Below are positions 36,487 to 47,028 of a DNA stretch of 64,000 nt, in pieces (the stretch's first letter is position 1; every line of letters begins with the position of its first letter). The translations under genes were made by a program, and so were the position numbers. Source of the stretch: Magnaporthiopsis rhizophila (Eukaryota; Ascomycota; Sordariomycetes; Magnaporthales; Magnaporthaceae); assembly GCA_003049465.1 (NCBI GenBank), contig PYSS01000011.1, forward strand, positions 1 through 64,000, in the 5' to 3' direction. The notes beneath the pieces were generated by a model. That model worked only from the letters and a program-made list of their open reading frames with translations. It had not been told where the DNA came from and made no database searches.

Positions 36487-38118
36487 CTAAGCCGCGCACA
36501 TCTCCAAAGGCCGGATGACCTTGGTGAAGAACTCATGGGCGAAGAAATCGTCATTGTCATCCGGTATATCCAGCAGCAGCAAGGTCCTCACCACGCTGCG
36601 AAACCGGGCACCCATCCTCCAGCCCAGGTCGTTCAGCGGGTCGTTGGCGACAAACTCTCTCGCCCAGGATCTCGATTTAAGCTTGTCTTTCTTCGCGCCC
36701 GGCACGGCGTCGGCCAGAATCTCCCACCGGCCCACCTCGCGGAGCACGACTCCGAGGCCGTAGAGGTCCAGCTTCTTGGTGAAGCCGTCCCTGGCGTCGG
36801 GGTGGTAGTAGTACTCCACCTCGGGGTCTTGGTCCGCGTGCATCTTGACGGACTCGGCCGCCCTGATCCGAGACGCCTGGAAGCCCGTCACCAGCGGCTG
36901 CGCGACGTCGATCCCTCTGCCTTCGCTGCGGTGGAGGAAGACGATGTTCTCGCTTCGGAAACCCTTGTGCAGCCACCCCGCGGCGTGGAACAGGCTGAAG
37001 GCTGACGCGAGCTCGTATGCCAGACGGAAGCGATCGCCTAGAAGCGGTGGCCGTGTCCGGGACGCCCGCATCAGCTCCTTGAGGTTTGTTGGCGGCAGTT
37101 TGCGAAGGTTGTCTTCATAGCCCGAGTCCTTGGCCACTGTGAACACGGTGCCGAGGCGCTTTTTGCCGTAGACTGCCGCGAACTTCAGGTCCTCAAACAT
37201 GCCACAGCAAGGCGGGATGTGGAGCGCCGGCTCGTTGACGGTCTGAAGCATGACGGCCAGCGACTCGGCCCGGTCGCGTAGAGTCTGGTACGAATGAACT
37301 GCCGGGTCGAGGATGTTCCATTCGATCCATACAGGGTGGCTGATGCCCGTGGGCTGCGTGTACAGCCCTGTCGTCCACCTGCCGTCATCCTTGAGGACGA
37401 GCTGTTTCTCGTGTATGGCGGTCACGGCTTCCTTGACGGTGCTGGCGGCCGACTGCTCCAGGCCCATGAGTTGCGCCGAGAGCGCCAGCAGCCTTGGGCT
37501 CTGCATGGCCGGATCTTGGAGCATTTGGACGTAGCCCGTCCCCTTGATCTTGGCGAGCACATATGACGAGAGCGTCTTTTGCAGGAGGTCGACGTCAGCC
37601 GGCTGCAAGACGTCGTACAGGTCTCGGTTCAGCTGCTGGAGGTGCGTTACCAGCTCGGCGAACTTGTCTTTTCTCTTGATGACCCAGTTGATGCGACCCT
37701 TGGGTCTTCGCGAGAGCGCCAGCTTTGCCATGTCTTTGGCCATCTGGCTGTCCACCACCAAACCCTTGTCCAGGTCCCCGGCTGGAACCGCGGGTAAAAC
37801 GAGGTTGTGCTTTTTGATAAACGGCTCAGCCTGGTCGTGCGTCTTTTTGATCTCGCCCAAGATGCGGAGAACCAGTCTCTTCACGACTTCGGGCTGCGAT
37901 GCCAGGACGCAGGTGGCCGGGTCTGAGGTCCTGAAAAAGTCGCCCCAGATGAGGAGTTTGTGCTTTTCAATGTGGTACCTCAGCGTCAGGTATCCGCCTC
38001 CGTCGTCATCGTCAAAGAAGGACTCGATCAGCAGGTAGCCGTCCACGGCGCCCTTGAAGGCAGCAATCAAGCCTGCCACAGCAAGCGCGGCGCCAACGGG
38101 CTCCACGCCGGTCGCCAT
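36487..38118 (-). CDS. HeLo-domain (prion-inhibition and propagation) protein with C-terminal pseudokinase
   Basis: A single-exon 543-residue frame from ATG 38118. Residues 1 to about 215 fit the HeLo domain: a hydrophobic, Gly/Ala-rich N-terminus (MATGVEPVGAALAVAGLIAA), then KHKLLIWGDFF and helical segments up to the DLYDVLQP region. In HET-S and HELLP this domain inserts into membranes and kills the cell. Residues of about 240-530 have a protein-kinase fold, but key residues are lost. The catalytic loop reads LHKGFRSEN in place of HRDLKxxN (about 383), the DFG site reads TGF (about 409), and no clear VAIK lysine is seen. So it is a pseudokinase, probably a sensing or regulatory module. It is divergent from the kinase-ankyrin gene, 441 bp apart. 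Confidence 0.85.
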   Translation of the reverse strand: MATGVEPVGAALAVAGLIAAFKGAVDGYLLIESFFDDDDGGGYLTLRYHIEKHKLLIWGDFFRTSDPATCVLASQPEVVKRLVLRILGEIKKTHDQAEPFIKKHNLVLPAVPAGDLDKGLVVDSQMAKDMAKLALSRRPKGRINWVIKRKDKFAELVTHLQQLNRDLYDVLQPADVDLLQKTLSSYVLAKIKGTGYVQMLQDPAMQSPRLLALSAQLMGLEQSAASTVKEAVTAIHEKQLVLKDDGRWTTGLYTQPTGISHPVWIEWNILDPAVHSYQTLRDRAESLAVMLQTVNEPALHIPPCCGMFEDLKFAAVYGKKRLGTVFTVAKDSGYEDNLRKLPPTNLKELMRASRTRPPLLGDRFRLAYELASAFSLFHAAGWLHKGFRSENIVFLHRSEGRGIDVAQPLVTGFQASRIRAAESVKMHADQDPEVEYYYHPDARDGFTKKLDLYGLGVVLREVGRWEILADAVPGAKKDKLKSRSWAREFVANDPLNDLGWRMGARFRSVVRTLLLLDIPDDNDDFFAHEFFTKVIRPLEMCAA

Positions 38119-38559
38119 TTCTTGCTTTCGTTGTCTAGTGTTGGTGTTCGCAGCAGGTCAAATGTCTCTCCTATTTTTCAGCGACCGAGGCGGCGATGAT
38201 GAATTTATTCGCAGCCCGTCCACCGCCTCGCGCAGTTGCCTTTTGGACACAGCCCCTCGTTCTCAACCAACCAGCGTGGCCCTATCCGCGGAGGCGTTTC
38301 AGCCAACGATGGTATGCCGAAGCTGGGCAACTCAGCCCCAGAGGACAAACCGCCTCGTGTCTGCCTCGTGCCCGCCTATTATCAATGCGAGCGTGGCCTG
38401 CTTGAGCCACGCCTCGCTGAGTCCAGGCTGGAATTTCATGTCGGTCGGCTGGTTTGGATGGACGTGCTTTAATTCCACCTCGCTTTCTTTCCGACGATGC
38501 CATAGAACGCCTCATTCAACGCCTTCCAGGATAGTTAGTGGACTATACTAGTCGTCAGC
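38119..38559. promoter_or_regulatory. Shared bidirectional promoter region, HeLo-pseudokinase / kinase-ankyrin
   Basis: A 441-bp interval between two divergent starts. No TATA box stands out, and co-regulation is inferred only from the head-to-head layout. Confidence 0.45.
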
Positions 38560-41500
38560 ATGAATCGGTCCGGAAGACAACTAGCCTTCCCGGATTCGGA
38601 CAGTATCGAAGTAGGAAGTCATGGATCCGCAGGAGTCGAAGAGCCGGGGCGCACAGCAGCGAGAGAATCCAACCGCCGCCTGGGGCCAGGCTTTATCGAC
38701 ATTCTCGACTTTGGGTTTCAATGGGGTATACCGTCCGTGGATCTGATCCGGGTCGGCGTTGCGTCTACTTCTAAGACGAGCGCGGTGGATGGCGATCGTG
38801 TCGCTTATACGGTCGGTGCTGGGCACACCGCCACCGTTATCCAGCACCAGACAGGCGACGAAGAGTCCGATATTCTGCCCCAGGGGACTACTATTGCCCT
38901 GAAGATTTTCAGACAATGCCCGGTACCTGAGTCTACCAACGGTCAGCAGGACGAACGGTCGGCCCTCTTGCAGACCTACACTGCTATCCTTGGCGAGCTC
39001 GGAGTCTTCTGCCATCCAGAGCTATCCGAACACCCAAACTTCGTCAAGCTACTATTCCTGGGATGGCGCTCACCCAACCCTTTCCCGATCCTCGGCATGG
39101 AGCTGGGGGAATACGGGTCTCTGGACTATATCTTATGCGCGCCCGGCGCTGGGTTGTCGAGGGCCCAGAAGGCACACATAACCATGGACATCGCCGTGGG
39201 CTTGCATGCGCTGCACAGCAAAGGGCTCGTCCACGGCGACTTGAAGCCGGGAAACATCATAGTTTTCAAGCACCCCGACCCGGAGCGAGCGCTGATCGCG
39301 AACTGACCGACTTCGGGGGCTCGTCTCGGCGCGGCACCGCTCCGGGCTTCATTACGTCTCTATGGTCCGCACCAGAGGTACTCCATGGCGATCCGGACAT
39401 CGAGTGGGACAAGTGCGATGTATACTCGTACGGCCTGGTTGTCGCAAGCATCTGGAGCCGCCCAGAAACATTCGAGGTCGAGCGCCGGAGATCATCCTGT
39501 ATCCTGGAGTCCTCCGTTCCAGAATCTCTGGTAGAGGACGACGATCGAGAGAACTTTCTTCTAGTCGCGAAGAGCGTTCCCGAAGATAACCCGAGCAGTG
39601 CTCTGCATCTAAGTTTGAGAAGTGTGTCCGATACCAACACTACCATCGTTGGGGACTTGCTTAAGGCAGTGCTGGTGCCACTGTTCTGGCAGCGGCCAAG
39701 CATGATCGACATCGTCACCCATTGCCTGGCCGAAGTGGGTGATGCGTTCGGTCGAAGTCTGAGGTCGGTTGAGGCCCTCTGTGCGGCTGCTGCGCTAGAA
39801 CTGACCGATTCTCGCAGGGACGAAGTTTCCTTCAGGGCGGAGAAAAATCGCTTTATCAAAGCTAGCACTCGACTCCTCAAGGTGGGTAGTCGGGTCTTCC
39901 GGTATTGCGACTTTTGCGGGAGAAGTTGACTAAGCAGGTACTCTGCTAGGTCTGGTCGGAGTCGTTCCGAAAGCGGCCTCGGGCATTCCAGGAGTATGTT
40001 CTCAGACAGCTCGAGGAAGAGGTTGGCGGAAGCCCAGACCTGTGCAACCTTGCAGTTGAGGACATCCCAGATGACATCGACGAAGCTATGTCCTCCGACG
40101 AGTACATCGAGCTCCTTCGACTAGGCGTCGACCGCCGAATATGTTCCGCCAACGGCGGAGGAGACGCTCACATGCTCATCCATGCTGTAGAACAAAGCCG
40201 CATTTGCTTTCACATCACACTCTGCTACCTATTTCCCATCAGAACCGATTTTTCGCTCGAGACAGGTCTGCGCTGGCTGCGAGCCGCGGTTCTTGGCGGC
40301 TATATGCTGGCAGCTTACATGTTCCCGATCTTCCAGCATCAGTATCCGGAGCAAAGTCCTCCCCCGGTGCAGGAGAGGCTCATGCTGGCAGTGGCAGGCC
40401 TGACGAGAAGCTTACCCTGCTTAGATATCCTCGCCTCTAAGTGGCCGGCACATTATAGGCAACTGATAGGTGCTATAAAGGGTCAGCACACTATCCAACT
40501 CGAGCCCGGCTTCAGCGACGTGTATCACATGTCAACCATCCAGAACAGCAAAGATGGAGGTGGGTACCCGATCGAGTCGCGAGGAATCCGGGATAGCATC
40601 ATGTCCTACAATCTCAACCGTGCCCGAAGTCTGCTGGAAGGACAAGCAGACAACGGCAAGTCCGCCGCCACCGAAGACGACGACATAGTTGGCGTCTTGC
40701 ACGCCCTGACCTATCTCAGAGACGCCGATGCCGCGTCGCTAGCCAGGCTGGTTGTCTCCAAAGGTGCAGACTTGAACGCCATGCGCCCTGCATCGCAAGG
40801 GGTATGGGCAACCAACCTCGAGGAGACCAGGGTTACTTCTGCGCTGAGTCCGGCCATCTCGCGCGGGCAGCTCTTGTTTGCTCAGACAATGATCGGTCTG
40901 CACGAGGAAAAGGATGTGCCCATCAAGGATTTCGCACGGGCTCTCATCGCCTCTGTGGTCTACCGGCATTACGATCTGGCCGCAGCACTCTTTGAGCTGA
41001 GGGCGAGAAGGCCGTCACTGTGCGATGGCACTCCTCCTGCCGAGCTCATCGACTTGGTGGAGCAATCCGTACTCATCGACCCGCGAAACCTGCTCCTCGC
41101 CTCGATGGACGACTCGGACATGCATTCCCTCGAGAATCGGGCCTTCCACGGGCCACGCCATGACGAAGCATACGCCAACACCCTAATGCTGCTCATCGGG
41201 CACGGGGCAAATCCCACCGACGGCTTCTTCAGGGATTGTCCTCTGTATCGTTGCCTGCTTGGCGATGACCAAGTCGCACCTCGATGCTTTATCCGATACC
41301 TGCACGAGACGTATGACGGGGACCCGTTCCAACAGGTCGTCGATCCGGGTCACTGCAGGGGCCAGACATGGTCGGCAAACGGGCACACGGGCCTGCAAAC
41401 CTGCATCTACATCAAGTCCCGGCGCTGTTTCCATATCATGTTAAGAGAGTTCCCGCTGCTAATCGAGGAACAAAATCTCCGAGGACTCACGGCTCTCCAC

Positions 41501-42751
41501 TCGGCCACGTTCTATCAGGAGGATCTTGAGCTGCTCCAAGCCCTGCTGGACCAAGGGGCCAACGTCCTGGCCGTGAGCAAAGACAACTCGTCTCCGCTGA
41601 TGCGTGCGCTGCGAAACAGGAACCTCGAGGCCGCCGACCTTATCACGCGGTACTGCTCTCCAGGGCAGCTCGCCATCCTGTTTCGGCGGCAACCCGACAC
41701 GGGTCGCTCGCTCTTCTCGCGTTTGATAGATGCCTGGCTCCGTGACCGCAATCCAGAACTCATCGCGAGCTTCAGGTGGGCAATCGACCATGGCGCCGCG
41801 CACTTCTACGGCACCACGTTCGACGCAGGTCCACACCGGGTCGAGAAGCCGCTGTGGAATGACGTGCTGGCCCACGTGCGCCCGCCGTCAGAGGCCTGGC
41901 AGCTGCGCGATCTGGAGCTGCTGAATCTCCTCTTTGCCACATTCCCGGACCGCATCAACGAGCTACAGCAGGATGGCCGGGGTCCGCTGCACGTGGCGAC
42001 TTGGTACGGCCACATCGAGGCTGTACGCAGCCTACTGCACCAGCACGGCGCCGACGTCAACCTCGAGTTCGGAGTCTGCGAGTACCACCCGGTCGACCCC
42101 CGCCGCATGCTGGGCCGCACCACGCTCAACTTGGTCATCAAACGCGACAGGGCGTCAGGGATCCCCGACGAGGTGTGGCGAGGCGGACACGAAGACATCG
42201 CGCGCTAGCGGGCTGACTGCGCCACCATCAAAGGCCTTCTCCTCGCGGCGGGAGGGCGGTCGGGCAGCGGCGCGTCGTTTGGCGAGGTGATGGAGGTCCT
42301 AGCGCTACACAATGATCTTAACGTCTCGGTCGACTACACCCAGCCGGAGCCGTTTGAACACGACGCCATATGGAGAGGGGCGTGGCCCGAACCACTCCCT
42401 CGGGATAGTACCAGCGTGCCACTTCCAGACCTCCAGAAGATTGAAAAATCGATGAAGACTGTGAGGACTCTCCTGGGCCCTGCGCGTATAAGCAGAGATG
42501 GCGGCCGCAACCCAGAGGCCGATACGCAGGAGCCGGACGGCTTGAGGATTGATGCAAATTGGATTCGGCATGAGTGGAGGCTCCCGGACGGCTGGGAGGT
42601 GCGCATGATAGGGGATAGTGGGAGGTTCTACTTTGTAGACCACAACACGCGAAGCACGACCTGGCGTAAGCCGCCTCTGGCAGGGCCAGGGTCAGCGGTG
42701 GAACCGAACCGGATAGGCATGAACGGTGGGCTACCGGAAAGTGCGCCTTGA
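38560..42751 (+). pseudogene. Kinase-ankyrin-WW gene, disrupted
   Basis: Starts at ATG 38560. The kinase domain has all the main motifs: P-loop VGAGHTATV (about residue 85), IALKIF lysine (about 115), HGDLKPGN (about 225), then DFG, SAPEV and DVYSYG. A one-base deletion near 39302 shifts the frame just before DFG, so the first frame ends at 39306. A clean intron follows at 39882-39949 (GTGGGT/TAG). The next exon runs in frame through ankyrin-like repeats (best at about 41480-41645 and 41970-42070) to a TAG at 42206-42208. The same frame continues past it for 181 codons and ends in a WW domain (GWEVRM...FYFVDHNTRSTTW, about 42590-42680). TAG probably arose from CAG, a CpA-to-TpA change typical of RIP. 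Sequencing error at the deletion is possible. Confidence 0.8.
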
Positions 42752-43694
42752 CGTTAAAGAGAATGGAGTGATGTCTTGAGGTAAACACTCCAAACCCAAC
42801 TCAGAGGACGAATCACCTGGTGGCCAGGCCCCTTGTGCAATGCTGAGTGTGTTACAGGGGCTGAATGCCGGCCATGGATCGTGACCATACATCCGAACCG
42901 TTGCTCATTCGATACCAATTTCAACATGTTCACTACATCGCGTAACGGTTGCCATGTTACAGGCAACACCATGTATCATTCTCACCCACCATGGGGCCAA
43001 CGATGAGGACGTAAAACGACACAGTTTTATACGCAGCAAGTCGCCTAGCCGTGGCCGCGAGAGACTCGTGGCCTGTCCGGTGTTATGGTAACAAGCGTGC
43101 CAATACAGTTAGGAGGAGACAGACGTACGAAAACATCACGGTAGGCAGCCCTTGGCTTACGGCTGGCGTCAGCCTGTAACAACTTCCAAGTGACATCCGA
43201 TAAATGTCAAATGAGCCTTGCCATCGCGTCGCCACAGCCATCACAAACACAGCCAGGTACACCATCACGGCGTCATTTCAAACCAATAACTCCAGCTACT
43301 ACCGTGGCTCGGTCTTGTGATAGTTCGCAGTGTTTTGGTCTGGACTTACATGGGCCGTACACCTGTGACCCCCGAGAAATATTTGCAAGACTGTGTGGTA
43401 GGAGTGGTAGTGACTATGAGTGCGGTACTGGTGTCCGCTGAACTTGAAAGCCTCGGCTCGTATTCCTGTGATAATCAGGTGCACGCATAGTCTACCAGGC
43501 CGGGGCGCTGCTGAGACTTACACCAGATGGCCATAGTCCGCGGCTGGTATCGCCTAGGAGTATAAATAGGGCCATATTCATCTGAGAAGAGTCGGGCAGA
43601 TGTTGTCATCAAACAACGGCAGTAGTCGACAGCAGACCAGCAGGGAAACATCACAAAACACCACACACATCCACATACCCGACCACCAGCAACC
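42752..43694. other. Intergenic, includes lysozyme-like gene promoter
   Basis: 3' flank of the WW-encoding end, then the promoter of the lysozyme-like gene. No gene is seen. Confidence 0.5.
43560..43569 (+). promoter_or_regulatory. TATA box of the lysozyme-like gene
   Basis: GTATAAATAG, about 130 bp upstream of the ATG at 43695. This is the clearest core promoter element in the window. Confidence 0.65.
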
Positions 43695-44231
43695 ATGGGC
43701 TTCACCTTCTACTCGGGCCCCTCGTCCGACTTCCCTCCGATGAGCGAGTGGAAAACGCTCGAGGAGATGTTCGACCTCAACAAGGCCGAGATGCTGCGCA
43801 CCGGCGACGCGGAAGAGGACGTGAGTCGGATCCGGAACGCGGTGCTCGAGTGCGCCAAGGCGGGCGTGGACGAGCGCGTCATCCTGGCTATCATCATGCA
43901 GGAGTCGACGGGCGACGTGGGCGTCCAGACGACGTACAACATGGACGGCCGCGCCACCGCCGGCCTGATGCAGTGCGACGGCAGCCCGGGCTTCGACGGC
44001 CGCCACGGCCTCTCGCAGGACGACATCACGGCCATGGTGCGCGCGGGCACCGACCACTTCAAGGCCAACCTGCGCGAGCACGGCGACCAGTGGGACGCCG
44101 AAACCATCTACAAGGCCCTCCGCTCCTACAACTCAGGCCGCTGCGACTCCGGCAACCTCAGCGCGGGGCTTGGGGCCACGGACGACTATGTCAGTGACGT
44201 GGCTAACCGGCTGTGCGGCCGGACTCGCTGA
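43695..44231 (+). CDS. Lysozyme-like (SLT transglycosylase-type) protein, 178 aa
   Basis: A single-exon frame. After a 60-residue N-terminus, ILAIIMQESTGDVG (about residues 63-76) fits the lysozyme-superfamily helix with the catalytic Glu, followed by AGLMQCDG (about 95-102), a GTDHFKANL helix and a YKALRSYNSG motif (about 139-148), as in soluble lytic transglycosylase (SLT) domains that cleave the MurNAc-GlcNAc bond of peptidoglycan. Fungi lack peptidoglycan, so a bacterial target or a changed substrate such as chitin is inferred. No signal peptide is present at this start, and the TATA box at 43560 fits it, so the protein looks cytosolic or unconventionally exported. The exact family (GH23-like) should be checked. 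Confidence 0.75.
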   Translation: MGFTFYSGPSSDFPPMSEWKTLEEMFDLNKAEMLRTGDAEEDVSRIRNAVLECAKAGVDERVILAIIMQESTGDVGVQTTYNMDGRATAGLMQCDGSPGFDGRHGLSQDDITAMVRAGTDHFKANLREHGDQWDAETIYKALRSYNSGRCDSGNLSAGLGATDDYVSDVANRLCGRTR

Positions 44232-45621
44232 TACGGACATGGGAGAGTCGATGGATAGGTGGGGGTAATACGATGGGAAGGTAATGAGGTGGGATTTGCT
44301 ACTTCCCCAGACATCAACACCGAACTCACAGTGTTTTCCTGGGAGGTCTTGGATACCTGGTATACTGGGATGGCTGATGGGCAGGATTTTTCGGTCAACA
44401 CTGCAACGCGGTATCGTTAATGGAGGTTGGAGGAATACTTGAGAAAAACGTTGAAAGTTCAGGATCAGAAAGTAGCAATTCAAATGTCTTTCCTAGGCCA
44501 AGAGCAGAGATATCTCGGGGTTGGCATTTCTGATAATTCCATGCTGGAGCACGAATTCGGAACTCAGGGTCACACTCTAATCCGTTTCTTGGCCGATGTA
44601 AATCAGCGCGATCAACGGCACACCTAAAATCTCTTTCTTTTCCTCTGTCCTTAAGAACGCCACCTCGATGCCTATCAGCCATGTAAAATTCATCCATGTC
44701 CCTCGTTCTACCACGTAGCCACTATTCCAAACTGAAGGTACCAGCCCAGCGGGTGCTATGGCGGGATGAAAACAGGGCCTTAGAAAGGCCAACCGCAGAA
44801 GCGATATGCAACAGTTCTTAGGCGTACTAATCGCGTTTTTCAACCCAGGGTTGGAAATGGTGCTCTCTCGTTGGACCCACGAACACGCTCGCGGACGCCA
44901 GGTCGCTCGATGGATTCACGGCCAGCAGATGCTCCCAGTTAACCTACCCTACTACACCTCCAGCACCAGTGCGAGCGCAGTCGCGGGTCCCAAATAAAAG
45001 CGACCTTGTGGAGTCCCATCTGCTGCCCGCTCGTCGCTATCATCATCAGCCTCGTCGGTTTGGCGCGGCGCTCCGCCGTTGCGACAGCGACGCAAAAAGA
45101 TCGCATTGCAGATAGATGAAAAGAAGAAGAAAAAGCTCACTGCCCAACCTCTCGGGTGGACAGCTACGAAACTTTTAGTTTACTTCGCGACGGGGGTCGA
45201 ACCCGACATAAACCCCAATACGGGGGCTCGAACCGTCAACCCAAGCGGCTAACGTAGCAGAGTACAGGTAGGGACCCGGTGTCGGCTCGACCCATCCTCA
45301 TAACCGCTACACCAACTTGGCGTCCATATTCGATGTCTGCAGCAGACAAGACCAAGGCTATAAGCCCTCCAGCTGTCTGGTAGAGACGGAAGGAGCGACC
45401 CAAAGGGTCGGTCGCCTTGTGCAGCCTTGTGCAGCCGCAGTCCCACATTTTGGCAACGACCATGCCTGCCATGCGATTGTAGACGACGACCAGGGTAGCT
45501 GCTGCAAACACCGTATTAGACGACTGGCAATGACAAGACATGGTCCGAAGAGGAGAGTTCAGCACCTGGAGGTGGTGTAGCCAAAAAAAAAAGGCCTTTA
45601 TATAATTCTTTCTGTAACCAT
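44232..45621. other. Intergenic, no gene supported
   Basis: The convergent 3' ends of the lysozyme-like gene (+) and COG5 (-) lie here. Around 45160-45325 there are two GGTTCGA-type motifs and a TGGTGTAGCGGTTA motif on the minus strand, which recall tRNA B and A boxes, but no good cloverleaf forms. The other open frames are unrecognised. Confidence 0.5.
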
Positions 45622-47028
45622 TTATCGCCCGATATTGCCCACCACACTGCCCACCATGACGGCGACCTCCCGGTCCCAGCCACTGGCTTTCTCGGTGCCG
45701 CCATCCGCAGCTTGACCCTTTGCTTTCGCCTTGGATGCGCCAGCGGCTGCTGCGGCGCCCGGCAGCTGACAGCCTCGGACGACACACTCCCTAATAGCTC
45801 CTCCTACATTGCTCTTGTTGGATCTCAGGGTCCGTGCCGACACGCCACCCCGGTTCATAATATCTTGAACTCGTGTCGCAAGGCTGCTCGCCATTGTCCG
45901 CCAAAAGTACGACGCCAGCGAGCCGGTCTCGAGATGGGCCAACAGCGGCTGCAGAAGATTACCCTTCTCGACAGCCGGGGCAGTTGATAAATGGGGCTGC
46001 AGGGGATGCGGAGGCGCCTTGGTGGACTCGAGGACGAGCTCGAGTGCCACGATGTTTTGACAGCGGGCGCTGATCTCGGCCAGCGTCCGGTCGAGGGACG
46101 GCAGGGCAGCGAGCGAGCGGGCTAGGGATGCGATGCTGCTCTGCAGCGCCGAGCGCAGATATATCTCGAGCGCCTGCACCATGGCCGAGGGGCTCCACCT
46201 CTCGTTCTTGGCCAGGGCGGTGGGTGACAGCAGATACAGCGTCACCAGAGCCGACACCATGCGCGCCTTGGCCTCCTCCATCTGCGCAAAGGTTGGACCG
46301 CCGCCTGTCGTACCGGATGACGCAGCTGAGCCTATAGAAAACTCGCGCACTATGCGTTCCGACAGCTCCTGAACGGAACGCTCAGCAGGGGCAATCACGG
46401 CCTCCTGCAAGGAGCGTATGGCATCTATGCGGTCCAGGCCGTGGCCCTCCTCCCCAGGGGCTCTGCGCTCTAGGATCTCGCGCAGGGACAGTATGGTGTG
46501 CGTACAGCGGACCAGGGCGTTGTGGTCTTCCCGGCGCGCGCCGGCAGTGGCGGAGACGGCAAGCTCCGAGTGTTGGACCTGGAGCTGGCGGCCTAGCTGC
46601 AGACAGCGGGCGACAGAGCGGCCTAACCTCAGTGTCTCCCACAGGCGCGAGGCGACCTGGCGGACGGTGTCGGCCTCGGCGTGCTTCTTGGTGACCTCCC
46701 TCTCGAGCTGCCTGTAGCTCTCGTTGAGGGTCTTGACCTGGCCGTCGATCTCGGCGACGATCCTGCCGCTCGCTGCCGTCTGCTCCTCGGTGTGGGTGAG
46801 AAGCGAGATCGCAGAGCGGGTGGTCAGCTGATCGATGTGCGAGTCGATTTCCTGGATGTCGAAGAGCACCCTCGAGAGGGGCGTGGACAGATCGAGGGGC
46901 GAGTCGTTGGGGTTATTGGTCGAGAGCACGAGGCTGTTGGCAAAGACGGCGGGGTTGAATTCGGGTGCCAGGAAATTCTCGTAGTCAATGTAGGATGCGT
47001 CCTCCTCATCCTGGCTGTTGGCGACCAT
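45622..47028 (-). CDS. COG5: Conserved oligomeric Golgi complex subunit 5 (COG5)
   Basis: An intact 468-residue single exon from ATG 47028. The N-terminus (DYENFLAPEFNPAVFANSLV, then LDLSTPLSRVLFDIQEID) is the signature of fungal Cog5. Long amphipathic helical segments follow (about 60-180), typical of the CATCHR coiled-coil tethers, then a helical C-terminal part. COG5 works in lobe B of the eight-subunit COG complex, which tethers retrograde vesicles within the Golgi and so maintains glycosylation enzymes. The C-terminal 50 residues are Ala/Gly/Lys-rich and may be lineage-specific. It is divergent from the DUF2434 gene, so the two may share a promoter. Confidence 0.88.
   Translation of the reverse strand: MVANSQDEEDASYIDYENFLAPEFNPAVFANSLVLSTNNPNDSPLDLSTPLSRVLFDIQEIDSHIDQLTTRSAISLLTHTEEQTAASGRIVAEIDGQVKTLNESYRQLEREVTKKHAEADTVRQVASRLWETLRLGRSVARCLQLGRQLQVQHSELAVSATAGARREDHNALVRCTHTILSLREILERRAPGEEGHGLDRIDAIRSLQEAVIAPAERSVQELSERIVREFSIGSAASSGTTGGGPTFAQMEEAKARMVSALVTLYLLSPTALAKNERWSPSAMVQALEIYLRSALQSSIASLARSLAALPSLDRTLAEISARCQNIVALELVLESTKAPPHPLQPHLSTAPAVEKGNLLQPLLAHLETGSLASYFWRTMASSLATRVQDIMNRGGVSARTLRSNKSNVGGAIRECVVRGCQLPGAAAAAGASKAKAKGQAADGGTEKASGWDREVAVMVGSVVGNIGR

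Noticed and set aside
36412..37005. 197-codon plus-strand frame
   Set aside because: It is a shadow of the HeLo-pseudokinase gene on the opposite strand.
45211..45323. tRNA-like sequence on the minus strand (A-box-like TGGTGTAGCGGTTA and B-box-like GGTTCGAGCCC, ACGCCAA/TTGGGGT ends)
   Set aside because: The D and T stems do not pair properly and the length needs an odd intron. At best it is a decayed tRNA.
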